NCBI GenBank assembly: GCA_948146395.1
Contig: OX411555.1
Span: 38,107,565-38,171,564, forward strand
DNA length: 64,000 nt
Direction: 5' to 3'
Origin: Fragum whitleyi
Lineage: Eukaryota; Mollusca; Bivalvia; Cardiida; Cardiidae
Shown here: positions 46,673-54,839 of the stretch, in pieces
Numbering within the stretch: the stretch's first letter is position 1
How the letters are laid out: each line of letters starts with the position of its first letter
Notes under the pieces: generated by a model
What the model was told of the DNA's origin: nothing
Seen by the model: only the letters and a program-made list of their open reading frames with translations
Database searches by the model: none
Made by a program: the position numbers and the translations under genes

Positions 46673-48070
46673 CAAGAGGCCCAAGAGGGCCTGTATCGCT
46701 CCACTGGCTTTAAAATCTTTAGACTTTCATTAAATAAAGCTTACTTTAAATGAATACATTAACACTCCAAAATCTCCTAAGACCTATTTAGTAATGATTA
46801 AATGGTTCTGGTCCATATTACACCAAAATACTCAATCACAATGAACCTGCAACCCTTGACCAATCTTATTAAAACATAAGGTTCAGAAGATGTTGTTCAA
46901 AGATTTCGGGCTCAAAATAGGCCCCACCTGACATGCCCATATTTATGGACCAAACAAAATTTCTTGAACAATTTAAGTAAATAGTCACCCAAGAAAATTT
47001 CTGGTAAAGTTTCATTGAAATTAGCTGAGTGGTTCCAGAGGAGATGTCGTTCAAAGATTTTGGCCTCAATATAAGCCCCGCCCTGCCACACCCATATTTA
47101 TAGGCCTATCAAGATTTAGCAAATAATTTTTGAAAAGAGACACCAAAGGAACACTCTGGTAAAGTTATATTGAAATCAGCCAAGTGGTTCAGGAGAAAAT
47201 GTCATTTGAAAATTTCGGGCTCAAAATAGGCCCCGCCCTGCCATGCCCATATTTTTGGTCCAATCACAATTTCTTGAACAATTTAAGTAAATAGTCACCC
47301 AAGGAACTTTCTGTTAAAGTTTCATTGAAATCGGCCCAGTAGTTCAGGAGGAGATGTCGTTCAAAGATTTCGGGCTCAAAATAAGCCCTGCCCTGCCACG
47401 CCCATATTTATGGACCAATCAAAGTTTCTTGAACAATTTAAGTAAAGGGTCACCCAAGGAACATTCTGATAAAGTTTCATTGAAATCGGCCATTTCAGGA
47501 GGAGATGTCGTTCAAAGATTTAGGGCTCTAAATAAGCCCCGCCCTGCCACGCCCATATTTATGGACCAATCAAAATTTCTTGAACAATTTTAGTAAAGGG
47601 TCACCCAAGGAACATTCTGATAAAGTTTCATTGAAATCGGCCCAGTGGTTCACGAGGAGATGTCGTTCAAAGATTTCGGGCTCAAAATAAGCCCCGCCCT
47701 GCCACGCCCATATTTGGGGGCTAATCAAAATTTCTTGAACAATTTAAGTAAAGGGTCACCCAAGGAACATCCATGCCAAGTTTCATTGAACTCGGCCCCA
47801 TGGTTTTGGAGGAGAAGATTTTTAAAGATTTCAAAGTGAAAAAATGCCACGCCCATATTTGGGGGCCAATCAAAATTCTTTGAACAATTTAAGAAGGGGG
47901 CCACCCAAGGATCATTTCTACCAAGTTTTGTTAAAATCCGCCCATTGGTTTGGGAGAAGAAGATGTTTAAAGAAAAAGTTTACGCACGGACGGACGGACG
48001 GACGCACGCACGGACGCACGACGGACACTCCGCCATGACAATAGCTCGCTGGCCTTCGGCCAGTGGAGCT
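46673..48070 (+). mobile_element. Pearl-like element PE10
   Basis: Same family as PE8: CAAGAGGCCCAAGAGGGCC start, stem-loop CTGGCC-TTC-GGCCAG and TGGAGCT end. About seven core units near 155 bp (landmarks 46969, 47279, 47434, 47585, 47740, 47885). ACGG block 47985-48025. Confidence 0.88.
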
Positions 48071-48105
48071 AAAAACTAACTTGGTCATTTGAAAAATTTC
48101 AAATG

Positions 48106-48615
48106 TTAACCCTTGTCATGCTTAACCCTAAATATTCTTGCTTTGGAAGAAGTTATGGACAAAGATCAGCACATATGAGCAGTCTGACCAGTATTTTCCC
48201 TTTTAAATCAGGAAATTCTAAAGTCAATATTTTTTGATAGAGACTGCCTTGGTGGCCTAATGGTAAATGCACTTGACCAGTGACCTGGAGGTCTGTGGTT
48301 TCGAGCCCCACTGTCGCCGGGTGTGTTTATTGGTAAGACACTTGATAGCCGGCCCCAGTTCACCCAACTGTAAAATTGGGTAGCATTGGCACTGGGTTTA
48401 AACCACAGCCTCTCTCTCAGGGACGTGAAAACATCAGTATTGAGTGTTCGAGAGAAATTCTTTAAGCTTTCGTTGCAACTCACAAGCAAACTAAAATAAA
48501 TTAGTATAAATTAAATAGATAGATACCGGCTCACAATTAGTGCATTGAAAGTTTTCAGCAGTTCAATTTCAATGCAATTTTTCCAAAGGTTTTTATTCAG
48601 CATGACAAGGGTTAT
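48106..48615. mobile_element. TTAA-A MITE split by a SINE
   Basis: TTAACCCTTGTCATGC at the left, CAGCATGACAAGGGTTAT at the right; a SINE-2 sits in the middle. Confidence 0.75.
48241..48530 (+). mobile_element. SINE-2, tRNA-derived, plus strand
   Basis: A-box-like TGGCCTAATGGTAAATGC and B-box GGTTTCGAGCCCC 40-50 bp apart, then CAGTTCACCCAACTGTAAAAT, then an AT-rich tail (AAAATAAATTAGTATAAATT). Unrelated in sequence to SINE-R. Short GATAG repeats flank it, a possible target duplication. Confidence 0.75.
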
Positions 48616-48864
48616 CAGAATTTCATCCATGGGCAAGCCGCAACCAAATTAAGTCTTCTACATTTATGATAACATGATGATGATCATGTCTCTCAACTTC
48701 TAACTTCAACATTCCATACTGAGTTTCAACAAAGGGTCTGTTTAAAATGTGAAATGCATCTCATTACCCTATATTTTAATTCATGATTGAAAATACCTCA
48801 CAATTTGTTTTCATCACTTGAAATTCATCTTAGGCATTTTATACATTCTGTGGTCAGAAACAGA

Positions 48865-49110
48865 GAAGTAGATTGACTGGAGTAATGCCGCCTTCAACAT
48901 TATTGCTGCTACATTTAAGAAGCTGGTGGACCTACCAATGGCTTCATGTTCTTTCTCACATGAGTACAATAACAAATTTTATCCAAGCCATGATGCAGCT
49001 ACCCATTGGTTGTACTTCTTATCACGTTTTCCCAATTTGTAAGACAAAATTCATGACACTAGTCACAATGACTTTTGTCGAACATCAATTGAATGTAGGA
49101 TGAGCCAGTA
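48865..49110 (-). mobile_element. SINE-R relic
   Basis: ATGCCGCCTTCAACATTATTGC, GGTGGACCTACCAATGG, CTTTCTCACATGAGTAC; very diverged. Confidence 0.35.
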
Positions 49111-50026
49111 TTTCGAACATTTTGATAGGCCAACACATTACTGAATGAATTAGTGAATGAGCTATCCAGGCTTGGCCTGATACAGACAATGCAAGATATA
49201 GATGTTTCTAAATAGATTTAGATCAAGTGATACTGTGAATCTGTGATAGCCTTTCAAATTCATTTAAATCATCTTCTATTGACCAATAACAAAGCTGTAC
49301 TTATGATATTTTGCTTCTCCATTGATGAAATAATACCTTGAATTTCAGTTTTTCCAATTAACATAATTACCATATTTTTGCAAAAAATCCAGCAGACATG
49401 AGGTAATAACTGGATTATTTTTTCAAAAAATAAAATAAATGATTAATGCACCCTTGAGTATCTATCGATCCATTAAATTGTTTGGCGGTGAAAAAAATGA
49501 TAATCTGACTGTGATGTCTTTCAAATGAAATATAATATTAAAATGAGAGCCTTTAAGTTATCATAACATAACATAACTTTATTGATTTCGACTTGAACAG
49601 AGATGTTCATCATCATAAACAAAGTATAATACAGACATGCAATAACGGCGATGTTTAACAAAGTTGTGATAAGTTAGAAATTCATAATTTGGCATTTCAT
49701 AATCATAAAAAAACTTCAAAACTAAGATACATGAATCCAGTGATATGGTAAGGCTGTGTTTTGCATCATTGTCCCTAAAAATATCTAGATGTCCTCAGTT
49801 ATTATAGACCTTGCCATGATGATGGGGACACAGTTCTTGGTTCTATGACCCAGGTAGCTAGATTGCCAGCCTAGACTCATAAATTTTGTAAATTGTCCTC
49901 TCTTTCTTCACATTATAGGAACAAATCCCTTTACTTCTAAAACCTTAACATTCCTGATGAAGCAGTCTAGTCCCATTTTGTCAAGTCCTAAATCATCTAT
50001 AAATCATTTTAGGGTGAGTCCACATG
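49111..50026. other. Intronic sequence, nothing recognised
   Basis: First intron of the LRR gene near exon 1; AT-rich, no supported feature. Confidence 0.4.
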
Positions 50027-50388
50027 GTTTAAAGGGATGCAGGTTTTGCAAGTCTGAGACTCTTTAATAAGTGGCAATGGACTTTCAAAACTTTCTGTTG
50101 GGAGTCCTCAGGCCCCTGCCGCCCCTCTGGGGATCAACTTCAGATATGAATTGAAGACTGTTTTAAAACAGTCTTCAATTCATCTATAAATTTGACACTA
50201 AAAGTACTTATCTATACAATACCTTGTGCAGCTTAATCTAGAGAAATTTTAACCATGAGGAAAGCTCAAAATAAAATAGATAATCATAAATAGGGACTCC
50301 CAAAACTTAAGAAAAGACCCCTATGGGCCTAACTATTGAGTCCTTGGGACCAGTCTGTTTTGTGGATGTGACACTAACACCCTAGGTC
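50027..50388. mobile_element. MITE-Y copy 2 with perfect 38-bp palindrome
   Basis: AAAGGGATGCAGGTTTTGC..GAGTCTGAGACT as in copy 1. 50146-50183 is an exact palindrome with 19-bp arms (ATGAATTGAAGACTGTTTT) and no loop. Right end CACTAACACCCTAGG. It ends 98 bp from the donor of exon 1. Confidence 0.8.
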
Positions 50389-50485
50389 AATACCTGTGAC
50401 CAGTCTCAAACCCTGGATCACCTAAAGCAACATAATAAGATGCTTTAAATCATTCACTTTGACTACAACAAAAATTTATACTTAC

Positions 50486-50772
50486 AAATCAATTGTATCA
50501 AGGGGTATTGCTTTTAACTCTGATATCATATCTGCTTTCGAATTGAATCTGTATGGATTATTAGAACAATTAACTTTGCGTCCTCGCGGAATCGGTATAC
50601 CCATATCTTCATCGTTATCTTTCCTGTTTTCACCATCATCGGACTCATTCTCTTTCGCAGGAATGGTTGTACATGTACATCCAGTTGGACACGCGTCGAT
50701 AATGTCAAAATTTCCAAGAATCAAAACAATTGTCAGAAATGTGCCAAACACACAAATCCGCAATCGACTCAT
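50486..50772 (-). CDS. ADGRA: Adhesion GPCR group A-like gene, first coding exon (signal peptide + LRRNT)
   Basis: Encodes the N-terminus of a secreted or membrane leucine-rich-repeat protein. Residues 1-27 form a signal peptide (hydrophobic run VFGTFLTIVLIL, likely cleavage after DIIDA). Cysteines C28, C32, C34 and C69 have the C-x3-C-x-C...C spacing of an LRRNT cap. An acidic insert at about residues 40-57 is unusual in such a cap. Two N-glycosylation sequons (NES, NCS) are visible. The exon ends in IPLDTIDL and reads in frame into LSKN of the next exon, giving the usual LRRNT-to-LRR1 junction. The start is firm: A at -3 and an in-frame TAG four codons upstream. Donor GTAAGT is at 50485-50480; the exon ends in phase 2. 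Family assignment rests on the downstream LRRs. ADGRA proteins are cell-surface receptors linked to Wnt/planar polarity signalling in vertebrates. Slit- or LRIG-like proteins are weaker alternatives. Confidence 0.8.
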
Positions 50773-51146
50773 TTTGATTGTCTACTCCGTGTCCATACCC
50801 AATGTTTTATAACACTTCCTCACAGAAAACTATAACATAAATAAACTTTAAAAACTTTATTTATAACCTTTATAATAGCACTCAAACTTTAATAAAATTT
50901 GAATCAATGAATTTTCAGAATAATTTGCTTAGAATTATGCGTGCTTGGTATTTTGTGATATCAGACTGACTCTGAAATCAAGCTATTATGAAAAGTGAAC
51001 ACATTCAATTTTGTGGATTTATTGATCATCATATTACTGTCTGATTATTTTTTTATGTTATTTTTTTTTGATAATAAAGTTTTTTTCTTTGCATAACACT
51101 GTGCAGCTCAATTCTGACTAACTGATCTATAGATTTTTAGTTTAAG
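50773..51146 (-). promoter_or_regulatory. Upstream region of the LRR gene start
   Basis: On the minus strand the ATG is preceded by AGTGTTATAAAACATTGGG and, further up, ATTATAAAGGTTATAAATA; either could be a TATA element, or TTTTCTGTGAG at about 50818 could be a 3' splice site for a non-coding leader exon. The sequence does not decide between these. Confidence 0.3.
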
Positions 51147-51678
51147 CAGGGCATGTGCTAGTGTTGTGCTAGTGTTTGTAATTCAGTGCTTGAAAATTCT
51201 ACTCGTCAGCTGGTCCTGCATGATTTTTTCCTTCTTTGTCTATATAAGCAGGACAAGTGGATTTTGCAAAATTTCACTTCAACATTAATGTATCTGTATA
51301 TTTTCTTGTATGGCAGGACGAGTAGAAATTTCAAGAATTTTCAAGCCCTGTAATTAGGGAGTCATTGACCCCCTAACCATTAAATGCCAGGGGTTAAAAC
51401 AGATTTTAAGGGGTCAAAAAACAAGAAATAGCTAATCACAAGTAAGAATTTTATAGATTTAAGTTATTTGACATTTTCTTTTAAAGAAATGAAGTAAGCA
51501 ATTGATTTGTACAATTTAAGATAGTATCCTAGAAAGTTTTGACCCTTAGAAATTTCTGAAATTCTCTCAAGGGGGACACAGTGACCCCCTTGGAACAAAT
51601 TTCTAAGGGTCAAAATAAGTAAAGTTATCATATTTTGGGGGTCGAGACACTGGTTTAAGGCTCAAACATGAGCCTTGG
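51147..51678. mobile_element. MITE-X copy 3 split by a small MITE
   Basis: CAGGGCATGTGCTAGTGTT ... CTCAAACATGAGCCTTG. Interior TTTCTAAGGGTCAAAATAAG and GACCCCCTTGG. Confidence 0.7.
51184..51350. mobile_element. Small MITE nested in MITE-X (167 bp)
   Basis: Inverted ends CAGTGCTTGAAAATTCT / AGAATTTTCAAGCCCTG, with ACTCGTC/GACGAGT inside; TAATT duplicated at both borders. Confidence 0.75.
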
Positions 51679-51688
51679 TTAAGAGAAT

Positions 51689-51931
51689 ATAAACCCTGGT
51701 CATACAGAATCCAAAATAATCCTGCTTTGTAGATAAAGATCGGCCTACTCACAGTCTGATCTTAGACTATATCCTCTGATTTTCCTATTTAAACCAGAAA
51801 AAATGAAAAATTGTATGAAAAGAATATATAGTACAGGGCTCTTATACCAGAGTTTTGATTTTCAGCACTTTAAATTTAATGATTTTTTTTTTTTTTTTTT
51901 TTTTAAGTTTTTATTCAGCATGACAAGGGTG
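51689..51931. mobile_element. TTAA-A MITE, diverged
   Basis: TAAACCCTGGTCATACAG ... CAGCATGACAAGGGTGAA; includes a T22-type run at about 51883. Confidence 0.65.
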
Positions 51932-51983
51932 AAAAGAGGTAGGAACAGGATTACAGCAGTCTAAAATAAAATAATTAACTTTT

Positions 51984-52285
51984 AATTAAATCCTAGTTTG
52001 ATTTGTTTGAATGGGTTTAACGCCGCTTTCAACAATCTTGCAGTTATATCGCGGCGGCCGGAGCACCTAACAATGGATTCCTGGTATTTCTTTCACCTGT
52101 ACTACCATAACACCCTTTCCTAGCCTCCAACTGCTATCTCACATAGGTTTACGATTATCTACCCATTGGTGAGAGACAAACGTCGGAAAGGATATTTGCC
52201 GCCACCGGGGATCGAACCCACGACTTCCAGATTGGAAGTCTAATGCCTAACCAACTGCGCTATGGTGGTGGCAATTAAATCCTAG
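51984..52285 (-). mobile_element. SINE-R, complete with 13-bp target duplication
   Basis: Body 51997-52272, flanked on both sides by AATTAAATCCTAG (51984-51996 and 52273-52285). Minus-strand head carries an exact A-box TAGCGCAGTTGG and B-box GGTTCGATCC. This is the reference copy for the family. It resembles molluscan V-type SINEs such as RUDI, which I cannot verify here. Too long and with the wrong 3' half to be a tRNA gene. Confidence 0.92.
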
Positions 52286-52321
52286 TATTCTTTCAATTGT
52301 CCATATTTGACAATTCACATG

Positions 52322-52405
52322 AGGCAAGGGGTGTAAAAATGCTGATTCTCTCCACTTGTCCTTGGACAAGTAAAGTGTGATTTTCTACTTGTCCAGGATC
52401 AAAAT
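52322..52405. mobile_element. MITE-Z fragment
   Basis: AAGGGGTGTAAAAATG, CCACTTGTCCTTGGACAAG, CTACTTGTCCAGGATCAAAATG; left arm only. Confidence 0.65.
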
Positions 52406-52515
52406 GAATGTTGGCCAATGGAAGAACCAAGATAGATAGCAGCTCCCTTGAATCAAACTCGGAACCTTTGGTTTAAGAGGCTGACGCTCTACCTTTAGAC
52501 CAAGGACATCACACT
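52405..52515 (-). repeat. tRNA-like SINE head fragment
   Basis: On the minus strand GGTCTAAAGGTAGAGCGTCAG (A-box region) and GGTTCCGAGTTTGATTC (B-box region). Only the head and a scrap also found at 45.3 kb. Confidence 0.5.
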
Positions 52516-52529
52516 GAATGAGTACTCAT

Positions 52530-52710
52530 GACATAGGGTCTGCGCTATTGAAATATTTGAATTTGAAATCCAATTACCCCCAATCTGTAAGTAGCTTTTA
52601 GGTGTAGATAACTCAAGTGAGTATCAACAACACAGGGTTTGTGTTTGTAATGATGTATTATTTGAATCTTAAATCCAAAATATCATCTTCAACTGCATCT
52701 AATCTAATTT
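52530..52710. mobile_element. MITE-P copy 8, inverted
   Basis: CAACAACACAGGGTTTGTGTTTG and AATCCAAAATATCATCTTCAACTGC are the family blocks in reverse. Confidence 0.6.
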
Positions 52711-53651
52711 GGATTTAAAAAAAATAAATAAATAAAAACATGATACACCTCATCATTTGTGTTTATTCTTTCTTAATCATCAAAATTATCAAAACACCAA
52801 CAGATGGGTCATCATAGCCATTACACATCTGTTATATGAGCAAAAACGATGCAAGATAAATGGACAGACAATGCAGATGCACATTCGATTGTCGGCATCG
52901 TTTGATCTTTATCGGCGGTGCCTTTGATCTTAATGAGAATTTGTTCGGGATATTAGCAACTGTCTGGGAATTATGCATTTAAATCATTTAGAATGCCCGC
53001 ATTCATCACGAAAAGAAATAAAATGCTAAATGTTAAAAGCTTATGGAGAAGCGTTTATAAAAGCAATAATCTGCCAAGAATTTTGACAGGGGGTCGGAGT
53101 ATTTTTTTGCTCGGTTGTCGAATTTTCTTTCTACGGACAATCCAACGGGATCTAGTAGCCTTATTACAGTTTCATATATATAACAATATCACAATTCATT
53201 ATAAACTCCTTAATTAAACACTATAATCCATGTTAACCTGTAAAATTCCATATTATTTATCTCCAAAAACACACGCGATTTTCTGTTAATCACTTTGCAT
53301 AGACCTCCATCTTAGCTATTAGGTTTACACGTGACGTCATGATTTCTATATTTAGATCTCAGTGCTTCCCTTCTGTACAGGGTTTTCCAAATGCTGAGCA
53401 CGCATTGTAACATATTGAAGATAACTTGCGTTTTTACAGACACTTTGAAATATATGTTTTACTTCTTTTTCACAGTTTTTTTCCTTTCAATGATATTACT
53501 GTTTTGTTATCTTACATTGACTATTTTTGGATGACAAAATAGTTAATAAAACTTATCATTGAAATAAATAATACACCACCACTTGGTATCATCACGGACC
53601 TTAAATATAAAAGCGCCCCTGATATCATTAAATACATATCATCAAATACAT
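52711..53651. other. Upstream sequence, nothing recognised
   Basis: Contains an imperfect inverted pair near 52845-52915 (ACGATGC..GCATCGT). No gene supported. Confidence 0.4.
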
Positions 53652-53654
53652 ATC

Positions 53655-53735
53655 GTGAGTGATCATAACACGGTAACTAGAGCTTTACTAACTACAGCTT
53701 TACTAAGCTGTAGTTACGATATTATGATCATTCAC
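53655..53735. repeat. Imperfect hairpin, about 80 bp
   Basis: GTGAGTGATCATAACAC / GATATTATGATCATTCAC outer arms and CTACAGCTT-tact-AAGCTGTAG inner stem. Confidence 0.7.
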
Positions 53736-53819
53736 CAGCGATACATTTTTTGATAATTTCTTCTACTATTTTGTTACGCACGTGCATACTGTGAGCGATG
53801 TTGTTGGTATGTACGCCCT

Positions 53820-54350
53820 TGACTGTTTCAAAGTTAAATTTTGTCTGACGGAGTTTTGTCTAATAGGGTTTTCAGGTCTGGTTGGTTTTGTTATGGTCGG
53901 GCTTTGTTATGGATTGGTCGTTTTGTCTTGTGGGTTTTTGTTGTGTTATGGAATTGTGTCCTACGTTGTTTGTTTTTTTTTTTTTTTTTGTTGTTTTTTT
54001 TTTTTTTTGTTTGTTTGTTTTTTTTTTGTTTGTTTTCTTGGGTTTTGTCTAGCGGGACTTCGATTTGTTTTTCTTCCGTTTTTTTTATGAAAGAGTTTTG
54101 TCTCGTTGGCTTTAGTCTGATGAGGTTTTGTCTAGTAAGGTTTTGTCTTGGTTGGGTTTTGCCTTGTGAGATTATGTTTGATGGGGTTTTGACCTGTTTG
54201 GATATTGTCCGGTGTGCCGGATTGTGTTTTGATGAGGTTTTGTGTGGTGGTGTTATGTTTAGGCGTGGTTTTTGTCCCTTTTTATGATTGGTTTTTCGCT
54301 TTGATGGATTTTATCCAAGAGGAAATTTGTCTAATGATATTTTGTCTGTA
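53820..54350 (+). repeat. T/G-biased degenerate minisatellite
   Basis: Repeated variants of GGTTTTGTCTxGT, e.g. GGAGTTTTGTCTAATAGGG, GAGGTTTTGTCTAGTAAGG, GGGTTTTGACCTG, unit roughly 14-22 bp. Almost no A or C on this strand, with long T runs at 53970-54035. Long plus-strand ORFs through it (to 148 codons) are a result of the bias. Confidence 0.7.
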
Positions 54351-54569
54351 CTCCTATGTAAAATGGTACCTTTGTACCGGTCATTCAGTATCCACAGATA
54401 ATTTGCAAGCGACTACGGTCTAGCCCGAAGGAATCTTTTCAAAATTTGCTTAGAATTTCGGGTAGAGGGGGAGTGAGTGATGAAGATTTTCACAATTTTT
54501 CTGACCTATGTAAATTGCTTGAAATTGTGTTAATGTGTGTGTTTGGGGAGGGGGTGGGCGGAGTAGCCT

Positions 54570-54800
54570 TTCACATGCTCCTACATATGGTGTACCGTTT
54601 GGGTCGAAAGTCTGCAAACAGTCGTGCACGCTTATTAATGGGGGTGCACCCGTAAATAATGGGGATGCACCCGTATTATTTTCGGGTGAACGTCCATATT
54701 TTAGGCGTGCACCCGTATTAATATGGGTGCACGTCCATAATTTGGACGTGCACCCCCAAAAATATACGGGTGCACGTCCAAATATGGACGCGCACGCCTA
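54570..54800 (+). repeat. GTGCAC array A, about 20.5-bp period
   Basis: GTGCAC or one-base variants at 54624, 54644, 54665, 54686, 54707, 54727, 54748, 54770 and 54790: spacings 20-22. Between them are AT-rich mini-palindromes (CCCGTATTAATATGGG, GTCCATAATTTGGAC, GTCCAAATATGGAC). Preceded by GGGTCGAAAG, which also borders array B. Confidence 0.85.
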
Positions 54801-54839
54801 TTTTTCGCCATAATTTTTACCAGCCAATCAAAAGTACTG

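Noticed and set aside
50459..50812. 117-codon plus-strand ORF
   Set aside because: It is the antisense shadow of the LRRNT exon, which has a signal peptide, cap cysteines, start context and splice donor.
52196..52272. tRNA gene with good A and B boxes (minus strand)
   Set aside because: It is the head of a 276-bp SINE bounded by target duplications; the cloverleaf 3' half is absent.
53841..54287. 148-codon plus-strand ORF, rich in F, C, V and L
   Set aside because: Arises from the T/G-biased minisatellite and poly-T runs; low complexity, no signal for translation.
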